Shown in pieces: positions 45,177-53,291 of a DNA stretch of 64,000 nucleotides (positions are counted from its first letter, which is position 1; every line of letters starts with the position of its first letter). The DNA comes from Lysinibacillus sp. FSL K6-0232. GTDB lineage: Bacteria > Bacillota > Bacilli > Bacillales_A > Planococcaceae. The stretch lies in assembly GCF_038008325.1 (NCBI RefSeq), contig NZ_JBBOYW010000001.1:3503501-3567500 (forward strand). Reading direction: 5' to 3'. The notes beneath the pieces are model-generated. The model made no database searches and had not been told where the DNA came from. It worked only from the letters and a program-made list of their open reading frames with translations. Made by a program: the position numbers and the translations under genes.

Positions 45177-45514
45177 TTTTATTTATATAATTATTCTTCA
45201 ATTGATTCTTCAAAACCATCTTTTTCACCTCTTTTTGCTATTTTCTGTGAATTATAAATGGGTTATTGGCTATAGTCAAGCATTCTAAACGAACGTTTAT
45301 TAGACTTGAAAATCATATGGATAACATCTATACACTTTCTATATATGTTAAATATAGTTCTATATTCCTTGCATCGGAGAAATCTACATTATATATGAGG
45401 TTTATATTTATAACATTAATAACTTATATCTATTCCTGGATAGGCTACACTAAGTTAGACAGAATAAATGAGGGGTTGTAAACTTAGACTAATAACTTAA
45501 GGGAGCGTGCTTTT

Positions 45515-45796
45515 ATGACACGTCAACGTCGAACATTTACACCTGAATTTAAACTGCAAATGGTGAAGCTTTATGAAAACGGAAAGTCTCGTGCAGATAT
45601 TGTCCGTGAATACGATTTAACTGCTTCAGCTCTTGATAAATGGATTAAAAATCATCAAGCAACTGGTTCTTTCGCTGCGAAGGATAACCGGACAGAAGAA
45701 GAAACTGAGCTAGATCGCTTACGCAAAGAAAACCAACGCTTATTGATGGAGAACGATATTTTAAAGCAAGCGGCGCTGATCATGGGACGAAAATAA
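45515..45796 (+). CDS. IS3-family transposase OrfA
   Basis: 93 residues: an HTH (RTFTPEFKLQMVKLYENG...SRADIVREYDLTASALDKWIK) followed by a leucine-zipper-like helix (TELDRLRKENQRLLMENDILK) ending in GRK, typical of OrfA of IS150-like elements. It binds IS ends and fuses with OrfB by programmed -1 frameshifting near its end (an AAAATAA context at 45789-45796). Start ATG follows AAGGGAG. Confidence 0.85.
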   Translation: MTRQRRTFTPEFKLQMVKLYENGKSRADIVREYDLTASALDKWIKNHQATGSFAAKDNRTEEETELDRLRKENQRLLMENDILKQAALIMGRK

Positions 45797-45798
45797 AT

Positions 45799-46644
45799 GT
45801 GATTCGTAACAACGCTCACAAGTATTCGGTATCAGCAATGTGTGCCGTCCTCGACATTAAAAGAAGTACGTATTATTACCATGCGGACCTTTCTGGTGAG
45901 CGTGCAAGAAAAGCTGAAGACGCCGCACTTTCAAAAGAAATCGAACGCATATTCAAAGCCAGTCGTAACAACTATGGAACACGTAAAATCAAAAAAGAAC
46001 TGATGAAATTAGCAGAGCCGAAACAAGTATCAAGACGCCGAATTGGTCGTTTAATGAGCGAAATGGGCTTAGTTTCAAACTATACAGTAGCGCAATTTAA
46101 GCCTCATCAAGCCAACTGTAACGAAGCACCTGTAAAAAATGAATTACAACGTGAATTCAATCAGAACAAGCAATTAGCTGTTATTGTCAGCGATTTAACA
46201 TACGTCCGTGTCGGAAAAAAGTGGCACTATGTATGCTTATTTGTCGACCTTTTCAATCGAGAAATCATCGGTCATAGTGCAGGTGAAAATAAAACCGCAG
46301 ACCTTGTGTATAAAGCGTTAGCAAGTATTGAAGCCAATTTGAATGACGTGAAAATGTTTCATACAGATCGAGGCAAAGAGTTCGATAACAAGCTGATTTC
46401 AGAAGCACTCGAGACGTTCGGCATCCAACGATCACTCAGCATGAAGGGTTGCCCTTACGATAACGCCGTGGCCGAAGCGACATTTAAGGTATTTAAAACC
46501 GAATTCGCAAATCAAGCCCACTTCACTTCCCTTGAACAGCTCGCTCTTGAACTTGACGATTACGTTCATTGGTTTAACAACATCCGTATCCACGGAACTC
46601 TTGGCTATTTAACGCCGATGGAATTCAAGCTACAGCCCACATGA
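45799..46644 (+). CDS. IS3-family transposase OrfB (DDE integrase domain)
   Basis: 281 residues as an independent GTG frame, normally made as an OrfAB fusion. The HTH_21 region (IKRSTYYYH...RRRIGRLMSEMGL) is followed by the rve core with catalytic Asp in VIVSDLTYV, Asp in MFHTDRGKEF and Glu in NAVAEATFKVFK (DDE, with the final K seven residues after the Glu). It ends with the family's RIHGTLGYLTPMEF. All catalytic residues are intact, so the IS may be active. Confidence 0.88.
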   Translation: MIRNNAHKYSVSAMCAVLDIKRSTYYYHADLSGERARKAEDAALSKEIERIFKASRNNYGTRKIKKELMKLAEPKQVSRRRIGRLMSEMGLVSNYTVAQFKPHQANCNEAPVKNELQREFNQNKQLAVIVSDLTYVRVGKKWHYVCLFVDLFNREIIGHSAGENKTADLVYKALASIEANLNDVKMFHTDRGKEFDNKLISEALETFGIQRSLSMKGCPYDNAVAEATFKVFKTEFANQAHFTSLEQLALELDDYVHWFNNIRIHGTLGYLTPMEFKLQPT

Positions 46645-46716
46645 TTTTTGTCCAGTTTAGTGTTGACATTCCATCCATATGTAAACGGCAACAGTAAGCC
46701 TGTTACCGCCGAAGAA

Positions 46717-47151
46717 TTACAGCTCCTTTAATTCACTGACCAGTTCTCCGATCACCTGCAATTCCTGCAAAAGACTTTCTTTTGACCAGTCCGCATCGAG
46801 GGTTGCTTCAAGGATTTCAAGTAGTATTTCTTTTACCTCTGCACTTAGTATTTCCCCGTCATGCTGTACCTGGTGATTGAACAATAATTCTTTTAAACCT
46901 ATTGTCTCTCCTTTGTTCCAGTTAAGACTCGAACCCGCAAGTACCCATGGTTCGACTCCTAATGCTTCTGAAAGTGCCACAAGCTTGGGAAAGCTCACAG
47001 ATTTTCTTTTTGATTGCTCAAGCCTATAGATGTACGAACTTGAGATGCCAGTTTTAATTGAGAGATCATTTAAGGAAAGCCCTTGTTCTACTCTCAACCT
47101 TTTTAACATTTTGCCAAAGCCATCTGTCATTTGTTGTAGATCCTTGTTCAA
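46717..47151 (-). CDS. XRE-family transcriptional regulator
   Basis: 144 residues, start TTG after GAGAGGATTAC. An N-terminal XRE helix-turn-helix (about residues 12-70: MLKRLRVEQGLSLNDLSIKTG, SSSYIYRLEQSKRKSVSF) is followed by an acidic helical tail (LQVIGELVSELKEL) that could dimerise or bind an inducer. This form is common for stand-alone repressors in Bacilli. It is leftward and next to the IS right end. Its target may be its own promoter or lost island genes. Confidence 0.8.
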   Translation of the reverse strand: MNKDLQQMTDGFGKMLKRLRVEQGLSLNDLSIKTGISSSYIYRLEQSKRKSVSFPKLVALSEALGVEPWVLAGSSLNWNKGETIGLKELLFNHQVQHDGEILSAEVKEILLEILEATLDADWSKESLLQELQVIGELVSELKEL

Positions 47152-47349
47152 AGTAATCCTCTCCTCTTTTTAAGTTTTCCAAAATGGAAATCCTATTTTC
47201 TGATCGAATGATCCTTTTATCATAAGCAGGAAGAGGATTTTGATAACTTTATATAAATAAGGATCTTTTACATTTCTATTATTGTTATTTTGTGAACGAA
47301 GTAAGGATAGCGATTAATTATGTTCAAAATCTAACTGTTTCGGAATCAG

Positions 47350-47385
47350 CAAAAAAAAAACAGCCACTCATTTTAAGGATGAGTG
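47350..47385 (-). terminator. Terminator with ten-T tail
   Basis: Minus strand CACTCATCCTTAAAATGAGTG hairpin followed by GCTG and ten T. It lies 12 bp past the stop of the short HTH remnant. Confidence 0.75.
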
Positions 47386-47397
47386 ACAGGTATGTCA

Positions 47398-47517
47398 TTA
47401 AGTAGTTTCTTTTCCTTTTTGTTCATTTATGACTTTCCACACATAATTCGTATAAGTCTTTAACTCCCTTGCAATCTCCACTTGTTTCATGCCCTTTTGA
47501 TGAAACCGTAGATCCAA
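47398..47517 (-). pseudogene. Short HTH-containing remnant
   Basis: A 39-residue leftward frame (from TTG 47517) reads FHQKGMKQVEIARELKTY and then NYVWKVINEQKGK, a clean helix-turn-helix core. Stops cut the frame immediately upstream and there is no ribosome site, so this is most likely the 3' piece of a lost DNA-binding gene that kept its terminator. Confidence 0.4.
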
Positions 47518-47650
47518 TGTGCAATCAGGAAGAAAAAGTGTTCAAAACTACTTGACGGTTACAAAGGTTTGAACAACATAGGAAAGACATTAGAATTCAT
47601 CATACCAAAGAAATCCTTTTTCATACTATAATTAAATAAAGGATAAAAAT

Positions 47651-47689
47651 AAAAAAGCATGGTTGAAAAATTATTTTACCATGCTTTTT
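47651..47689. terminator. Bidirectional terminator
   Basis: AAAAAAGCATGG and CCATGCTTTTT arms around an AT-rich loop, with T-runs on both strands, in the intergenic region downstream of the Rpn-like fragment (terminates leftward transcription). Confidence 0.75.
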
Positions 47690-47754
47690 CTAATGCTATT
47701 TACTATGATTTTCTCCAAATTGCGAGTCCAAAAGGAACACCTAAATCATCTTTT

Positions 47755-48261
47755 TTATTGTTGTATTTGCTTTTTTAACGAAATGATTCGCTCTTTGGGA
47801 AGATGTGTTTTTTCTGCTATATAATCAATTTCCTTATGCTCTTTAAGAAGTTCAATTGCTTTAAACACATTATCCAACGCTTCTGCCTGGCTTCTTTTCG
47901 TAATTTCTTCGTATAATGGTCTCATTTCAATCACCTCTAACATTTGATTGGTTTCGTCTTCCGATAAAAATTTATGCGAAATGGTTGTAATAAATGAAAG
48001 AACCTTCGTTTGCATATCTTTATTTGGAATTTTACTTGCAATTTGAGCAGATTCCAAAACTCTTTCCGAACGTTTTACTTCTGTCTTCGTTAGAGGCAAT
48101 AAAATTAATTTCCCCATATCAGCATTTGATAAAGATTCTCCATTTTCTACCTTTATCCATAAATCTTTAACCAATGCATCCCCATCTTGATTGCTTGGAA
48201 AAACAAACTCCGATTGGTAGAAAATAGATCCATACGATTTTGATTCAATTGCATCTTTCAC
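47755..48261 (-). pseudogene. C-terminal fragment of an Rpn-family (PD-(D/E)XK) nuclease/transposase-like gene
   Basis: 168 residues from GTG 48261. The sequence corresponds to the helical C-terminal half of Rpn-family recombination-promoting proteins: a KLILLPLTKTE segment, IASKIPNKDMQTKVLSFITTIS, then the LYEEITKRSQAEAL and KAIELLKEHKEIDYIAEKT tail. The N-terminal nuclease domain with the Asp, Glu-x-Gln/Lys core is missing, and no ribosome site precedes the GTG. It is therefore probably truncated, although a short internal product such as those of rpn genes is conceivable. Confidence 0.55.
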
Positions 48262-48360
48262 ATCTGCCCCAAATACAATTATTATTCATATGCTATATCC
48301 CTTTTTAAGACTAAAATTTCCTTTGATTTAATATTATATTTGGTAATTTTTATTTCGCAA

Positions 48361-48397
48361 TAAAAAGAACCACCCGAAGCCTGGAAAGCGGGGTGAT
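48361..48397 (-). terminator. Terminator of an unidentified leftward transcript
   Basis: Minus strand ATCACCCC...GGGTGGT hairpin followed by TCTTTTTATT. Upstream (48398-48480) there is no protein frame, but a further dyad (CTTTTGAAAG) is present, so a small structured RNA may end here. Confidence 0.55.
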
Positions 48398-48627
48398 TCC
48401 TCACATGGACCTACTTATTGCCGAACCAAACTTTCAAAAGTTCAGTTATCGAGTAGTGATATTGCGAGTACCCTACCCACTTAAATTATAAGAAAAATTA
48501 ATCACTTATTCAACCATTCTTATTGCTAAGATCTTGTATTCTAATCCTTTATGCTGGAACACTGTTTTAAACCATTTCGGATGTAGCAAATAAATATCCC
48601 TTCAATCCTAAACCCTTTTTCCTTAAG

Positions 48628-48667
48628 AAAAAGGAGAAAAACTTTAGCTTTTTCTCCTTTTTTCGTT
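48628..48667. terminator. Bidirectional terminator before the transposon end
   Basis: AAAAAGGAGAAAAA and TTTTTCTCCTTTTTT arms around CTTTAGC, ending in T-runs on both strands. It ends leftward rlmD transcription beyond the transposon end, or insulates the island from it. Confidence 0.75.
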
Positions 48668-48679
48668 GCTACTATGTTG

Positions 48680-48992
48680 CTTTAAAATAAACTCACCACA
48701 TCTTTACCCCACGCAAACCCGCAATCCACCGTTGCCGTTTAAAATAAAGTCACGCTATCTTCCCCTCATTTTCACACATTTTTAATCACGTTTTGACCGT
48801 TTTTCTACCCTTTTTTCACGCTTTTTGTTCACGTTTTTTTCGATTTAAAAAATAGTTCTGTAAGTTAAACATTGAGAAAAGATAGTAGTGACAAGGGTTT
48901 CGGGCATTTTGGGTACAGGACTTTATTTTAAACGGTTGAATATGGATATTGCGACTTTGTTATAAAGTACAGGAGTTTATTGCTTGTCTACA
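48680..48992. repeat. Tn7-like transposon right end, copy 2, fused to the 3' end of rlmD
   Basis: 313 bp, same orientation as 5914-6226. Outer terminus (48992 inward) TGTAGACAAGC. The outermost 102 bp equal copy 1; inner parts differ by about 24 bases but keep the TTTAAAATAAA motifs. The first 16 bases of the end (48992-48977) are read by rlmD as the tail of a Val codon, then Asp-Lys-Gln-stop. This fixes the right boundary of the island. Confidence 0.85.
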
Positions 48993-50356
48993 ACCACCCT
49001 AGACATCCACGCCACACACTCAACATGCGTCGAATGTGGGAACATATCGACTGGCTGAATCTCCTTTGTTTGATAGCCACCATCCTCTAAAATGCGAAGG
49101 TCACGTGCTAGTGTGGCTGGATTGCAGGATACATAGACCACTCGTTTTGGGCGCTGCTCTAAGATGGTTTTTAAAAGTGCTTCGTCACAGCCTTTGCGTG
49201 GTGGGTCGACAACGAGGACATCTGCTTCCTTACCCTCTTTATACCAGCGTGGAATGATTTTCTCTGCTGGACCTGCCTCGAAATACGTATTGGTTAAGCC
49301 ATTCAACATGGCATTGCGCTTGGCGTCCTCTATAGCTTGTGGGACAATTTCAACACCCATCACTGCCTTTGCTTGTTGTGCAAGGAATAAGGAGATTGTG
49401 CCAATACCACAATAGGCATCAATTACGCGTTCATTCCCCTGCAAGTCTGCATAATCAAGTGCCTGCTTATAGAGCACCTCTGTTTGCTCAGGGTTTACCT
49501 GATAGAAGGAGCGTGCTGAGATTTCAAAGCGCACATCGCCAATTGTATCAATAATCACATCTTTGCCCCACAGGTTGACGGTTTCATCGCCGAAAATGAC
49601 ATTTGTTTTAGCGCTATTAATATTTTGCATAATCGATGTAACGTTCGGAACAAGTTTTTGAATCACGGCAACGGTTGCTTCTTTTTGAGAGAGCTTTTTC
49701 TTTTTCGTAACAAGAACAACCATGACCTCACCCGTTGCTCGTGCTTTACGAATAACTACATGGCGTAGCATTCCGTTATGTGTTTGCTCATTGTAAGGAT
49801 GAATTCCCAATGCTGCTAATTCCTTTTTCAAGCCAGCTAGAATAGCATCTGCCTCTCCTGTTTGAATTAGGCAGCGTTCCATATCGACAATGCTATGTGT
49901 TTTTGTTTTATAGAAGCCTGCAATCGCTTGTCCTGCTTCATTTGTAGCGAATGGAATTTGGGCTTTATTGCGATAATGCCAAGGCTCCTTCATTCCTTTT
50001 ACAGGTAAAACAGGTGCATCGATTTTACCAATTCGCTGCATCACATTACGCACCATATTTTCCTTCCATTTCAACTGTCCCTCGTAGGATAGATGCTGAA
50101 GCTGACAGCCGCCACATTGCTTGAAATAATTACATGGCGCCTCTACACGATCTGGCGATGGCTGAAGAATGTCTATAACTTTTGCAAAGCCATAATTTTT
50201 TAATGTTTTTAGTACATGAATTTCAGCCGTTTCATTTGGTAATGCGCCTTGGATAAATAATGGATAGCCGTCAATTTTAGCGACACCATTGCCGTCATGC
50301 GTTAAATCTTCTATATATACTGTCAAACGATCATTTTTTTTCACAGGTGCTGACAT
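48977..50356 (-). CDS. rlmD: 23S rRNA (uracil-5-)-methyltransferase RlmD/RlmCD
   Basis: 459 residues from ATG 50356 (GGAG eight bases upstream). An N-terminal TRAM domain is followed by the iron-sulfur motif CNYFKQCGGCQLQ (about 76-88), then a Rossmann methyltransferase with DAYCGIGTISL, VDPPRKGCD and catalytic Cys in VYVSCNPATLARD. It makes m5U in 23S rRNA (both sites in Bacillus YefA). The final residues DKQ and the stop codon are encoded by the transposon end, so the native C-terminus has been replaced by a few residues after VECVAWMSRV; the catalytic domain is complete and activity should be kept. The gene is the presumed attachment site for TniQ. Confidence 0.93.
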   Translation of the reverse strand: MSAPVKKNDRLTVYIEDLTHDGNGVAKIDGYPLFIQGALPNETAEIHVLKTLKNYGFAKVIDILQPSPDRVEAPCNYFKQCGGCQLQHLSYEGQLKWKENMVRNVMQRIGKIDAPVLPVKGMKEPWHYRNKAQIPFATNEAGQAIAGFYKTKTHSIVDMERCLIQTGEADAILAGLKKELAALGIHPYNEQTHNGMLRHVVIRKARATGEVMVVLVTKKKKLSQKEATVAVIQKLVPNVTSIMQNINSAKTNVIFGDETVNLWGKDVIIDTIGDVRFEISARSFYQVNPEQTEVLYKQALDYADLQGNERVIDAYCGIGTISLFLAQQAKAVMGVEIVPQAIEDAKRNAMLNGLTNTYFEAGPAEKIIPRWYKEGKEADVLVVDPPRKGCDEALLKTILEQRPKRVVYVSCNPATLARDLRILEDGGYQTKEIQPVDMFPHSTHVECVAWMSRVVVDKQ

Positions 50357-50417
50357 TTTACTCACTCCATTTCAATCCTCTTATTGTAGCATGTGTTGAC
50401 GACTGAAAAAAGAGCCG

Positions 50418-50540
50418 CTATTCGCGACCCTTTTCTTGAGTTTTTGTAATATATTGATCCTTTGGTGCCCACAAGAAGGCAACGATAATGCCAAGGATCA
50501 CAACAATAAATGGCGCATAAAAAATTAAAAAGCTTTGCAT
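50418..50540 (-). CDS. cydS: CydS, small subunit of cytochrome bd oxidase
   Basis: 40 residues from ATG 50540, with AGGAGG upstream and 14 bp after cydB. One transmembrane helix (FYAPFIVVILGIIVAFLWAP) and a short charged tail, the form of CydS/CydX-type single-helix subunits that stabilise cytochrome bd. Position directly after cydB is as in Geobacillus. Confidence 0.8.
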   Translation of the reverse strand: MQSFLIFYAPFIVVILGIIVAFLWAPKDQYITKTQEKGRE

Positions 50541-50554
50541 ATATTGATTCCCTC

Positions 50555-51580
50555 CTATGCATGATTATCTTCTTTTCCTGTTACATAATTTTTATTGAAT
50601 AAAAATAATTTCATCAATAAATACAGTGATGGAAGAAGAAGACAAAGCCCTAAAACAAAAGCAATCACTAAGGCAATCGCCATTTGCGTACTTGTAAAGC
50701 TATCATAAATCGTTAAATATGGATACAATAAATACGGATATTGTGCAATACCGTATGCAAAGAATGCTACCGCAAATTGAGCAATCAGCAGCCCTACTGC
50801 AAGCCCGTACTTTTGACGTTTGGCAATAAGCAGTACAGTAATAATGAATAATATCGCTGATATAGTAAACATCCACCATAGCTCAACCATATGATTGTAA
50901 CTTTCTGGATTAATGAATTTCATTTCATACATAATGCCAAGTGCACTAATCATTAAAGGAACTGCCCAAACAAGTGCATACTTTCGCATCAGCTTTGTTG
51001 CTTCGATATCATTTGCTTTATGCGCATACCATGTTAAAAATACAGCGGAAATATACAATACCGCAGCAATACTTAATACAACAATACTCCATGCAAATGG
51101 ACTTGTATATAATGTCCAATAATTTAATGTAGGCTGCCCATCTACCATATCCACGTAGCCACCAGCTGCAATGGCAAAAACAACAGAAAAGGAGGCTGGG
51201 ATAAGCAAGCCTGCCACACCATATGTCAATGTATAGCCAATATGCCCACGTGCTCCGTAAGCCTCAAATGCATAGTAGGAGCCTCGAATTGCCAATAGGA
51301 CAAGTGAAATGCTGACAGGGACAAGTAAAATTGTTCCGTAATAAAAGGCTGTTTGTGGGAAAAATCCTACGATGCCTACAAAGAAAAACACTAAAAACAC
51401 ATTCGTTACTTCCCATACAGGTGATAAATAACGTTTAATGATATTTGTTAATATATGATTTTTGCCAATCAATAAACTGTATGCATTAAAGAAGCCTGCA
51501 CCAAAATCAATGGATGCGACAATAACATAACCAAATAGAAAAATCCATAATACTGAAATTCCTAAAACCTCTAATGTCAT
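50555..51580 (-). CDS. cydB: Cytochrome bd ubiquinol oxidase subunit II
   Basis: 341 residues with about eight to nine hydrophobic transmembrane segments and the CydB opening LGISVLWIFLFGYVIVASIDFGAGFF (first helix, conserved GaG). Together with CydA it forms the quinol oxidase of the cytoplasmic membrane used at low oxygen; CydB stabilises the haem-bearing CydA. Its start overlaps the cydA stop by 4 bp (ATGA), and cydS follows. No internal anomaly. Confidence 0.93.
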   Translation of the reverse strand: MTLEVLGISVLWIFLFGYVIVASIDFGAGFFNAYSLLIGKNHILTNIIKRYLSPVWEVTNVFLVFFFVGIVGFFPQTAFYYGTILLVPVSISLVLLAIRGSYYAFEAYGARGHIGYTLTYGVAGLLIPASFSVVFAIAAGGYVDMVDGQPTLNYWTLYTSPFAWSIVVLSIAAVLYISAVFLTWYAHKANDIEATKLMRKYALVWAVPLMISALGIMYEMKFINPESYNHMVELWWMFTISAILFIITVLLIAKRQKYGLAVGLLIAQFAVAFFAYGIAQYPYLLYPYLTIYDSFTSTQMAIALVIAFVLGLCLLLPSLYLLMKLFLFNKNYVTGKEDNHA

Positions 51581-52923
51581 AAAATATCACCGCCTTTTTC
51601 AGAATGGCGATCTTCAATTTCACGTTCAATTGGGTTCCTTTTAAACATACGTATCAATACAACAACACTACCCACTGCTAATACAGCATAGACGCCTGCA
51701 AATAATAGCAGCATTAAATCAACATGGTCACTTGTTGTAGCGCCTTCTGGTGTACGCATTAAACCGTAAAGTATCCACGGCTGACGACCAACCTCTGCAA
51801 GCCACCATCCCGCTTCAATCGCAATAATGGACAGCGGACCACCAGCGACAATAATCCACCTGTACCAGCGTGTATGAATAAATTTCCACCCACGCCTTTG
51901 CCCGATTACATAAAGCAGTGATACAAGCACCATAAACATGCCGATGGACACCATAATATCAAAAAGATAATGAATATAAAGCGGTGGTAAATCCTCTTCT
52001 GCAAACTGGTCTAAGCCAATCACCTCTGCGTTAGGATTAAAATGTGCAAGAATACTTAAAGCATACGGAATTTTAATAGCATATTTTACTTCTTCCCCAT
52101 CTAATACACCAAATAAAACAAGTGAGGCTTTACCCTCTGTTTCAAAATGCCATTCTGCTGCGGCTAATTTTTCGGGTTGATATTCAGCTAAATATTTTCC
52201 TGAAAAATCGCCAATAATAGCAGCAGCAATCGAGAAAATTAAGCCTATTTTCATCAGTAAATATAATGACTTTTTATGATAAACATGCTTAGACCCTTTT
52301 AGCATTCTATAGCCTGCAATAGCTGCTAGCACAAATGCGGATGTCATATATGCTGTAACAAGTACGTGTGCTACCTTTGTCGGCATTGCTGGGTTAAGCA
52401 TTGCTAGTAAAGGTTGAATATTCACAAGCTCGCCATTCACAATATCGAAGCCTTGTGGCGCATTCATAAAAGCATTCACAATGGTAATAAAAACAGCAGA
52501 CATTGATGCACCGACAGCTACAGGTATTAATAACAGCATATGCTTTTTTTGACTATCAAAACGATCCCATGTGTATAAATAAATTCCTAAAAATATAGCC
52601 TCAAAGAAAAATGCAAACGTTTCCATAAAAAGTGGCAATGCAATTGTTTGACCAGCTAGCTGCATAAAATTAGGCCATAATAGAGATAACTGTAAGCCAA
52701 TTGCTGTGCCTGTGACAACACCAACTGCAACAGTAATAACAAAGCCACGTGCCCAGCGTCTTGCCATTAAGATATAATGCTCATCATTCTTTTTATATCC
52801 AGTCCATTGAGCAATCATAATCATTAACGGAACACCTACACCAATGGTTGCATAAATAATATGGAACGATAATGTTAGCTCCGTTAATGCACGACTCCAA
52901 AAGACTGCTGACTCATTAATCAT
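51577..52923 (-). CDS. cydA: Cytochrome bd ubiquinol oxidase subunit I
   Basis: 448 residues, usual for the short-Q-loop Bacillus-type CydA. Conserved features: LSFHIIYATIGVG (haem ligand His in helix I), GRQPWILYGLMRT near the C-terminus (signature of the family), and a helix with FVLVSLLYVIG. It binds haems b558, b595 and d and oxidises quinol. A 33-residue membrane ORF precedes it by 12 bp with a GGGGG ribosome site in the gap. No clear Rex operator (TTGTGAA-N-TTCACAA) was seen upstream. Confidence 0.95.
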   Translation of the reverse strand: MINESAVFWSRALTELTLSFHIIYATIGVGVPLMIMIAQWTGYKKNDEHYILMARRWARGFVITVAVGVVTGTAIGLQLSLLWPNFMQLAGQTIALPLFMETFAFFFEAIFLGIYLYTWDRFDSQKKHMLLLIPVAVGASMSAVFITIVNAFMNAPQGFDIVNGELVNIQPLLAMLNPAMPTKVAHVLVTAYMTSAFVLAAIAGYRMLKGSKHVYHKKSLYLLMKIGLIFSIAAAIIGDFSGKYLAEYQPEKLAAAEWHFETEGKASLVLFGVLDGEEVKYAIKIPYALSILAHFNPNAEVIGLDQFAEEDLPPLYIHYLFDIMVSIGMFMVLVSLLYVIGQRRGWKFIHTRWYRWIIVAGGPLSIIAIEAGWWLAEVGRQPWILYGLMRTPEGATTSDHVDLMLLLFAGVYAVLAVGSVVVLIRMFKRNPIEREIEDRHSEKGGDIL

Positions 52924-52935
52924 CTTATTGCCCCC

Positions 52936-53037
52936 TTAGCTACCAAATATTTTTCCAAGAATAGAAAGTAGCATAATAATTGCCACACCAAAGCTTAACC
53001 ATATGAGCTTTTTTTCTTGTGATTTATACAAAGGCAA
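52936..53037 (-). CDS. 33-aa single-helix membrane protein preceding cydA
   Basis: A frame from TTG 53037 (after GGGGAGTG) encodes PLYKSQEKKLIWLSFGVAI and a continuing hydrophobic helix ending KIFGS. Positive residues at the N-terminus and a single 17-20 residue hydrophobic span fit a single-pass membrane protein with the N-terminus inside. Its stop is 12 bp from the cydA start, which suggests cotranslation. It may be another small oxidase subunit or assembly factor; not recognised as a described family. Confidence 0.5.
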   Translation of the reverse strand: MPLYKSQEKKLIWLSFGVAIIMLLSILGKIFGS

Positions 53038-53084
53038 CACTCCCCTTCCCCTATTCATACCCTTATTTTCCACTATTACAACGA

Positions 53085-53131
53085 AAAAAACCTTTATAAC
53101 GGACCGAAATTTCAGTCTTTTATAAAGGTTT
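53085..53131 (-). terminator. Terminator of dagK
   Basis: Minus strand AAACCTTTATAA and TTATAAAGGTTT arms flank a loop containing a second small dyad (CTGAAATTTCGGTC), ending in seven T. It separates dagK from the cyd operon. Confidence 0.75.
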
Positions 53132-53291
53132 CAAATTTTGTTCAAGTAATATACGCACATTTGCCAAACATTTTACTTAATTTATTCACAATCTTTATTG
53201 CGATTGAGCGGTCGCCTTATATTTTTAAGCGGTTTCCACACAATTTTGAGCGCTTTGGACTCCTTTTTGAGCGGAAACCACTTACTTAATC

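Larger units (their letters stand above)
45442..46668 (+). mobile_element. IS3-family insertion sequence (IS150-like), apparently complete
   Basis: About 1227 bp with two overlapping-frame transposase ORFs. Terminal repeats are imperfect: left ACACTAAGTTAGACAGAA and right (complement) ACACTAAACTGGACAAAAA, each preceded by 4-5 less similar bases; the right end is TGTCA (reading inward), the left end AGGCT. I could not identify a target duplication, so exact ends are approximate. Both transposase frames are open. Confidence 0.75.

Noticed and set aside
45442-46668. Target-site duplication of the IS3-family element
   Set aside because: Flanking 3-5 bases do not match, so the ends are given as approximate.
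53138-53290. Rex operator upstream of the cyd operon
   Set aside because: TTGTGAA-like bases occur but without the matching half-site, and the dagK terminator lies in between.
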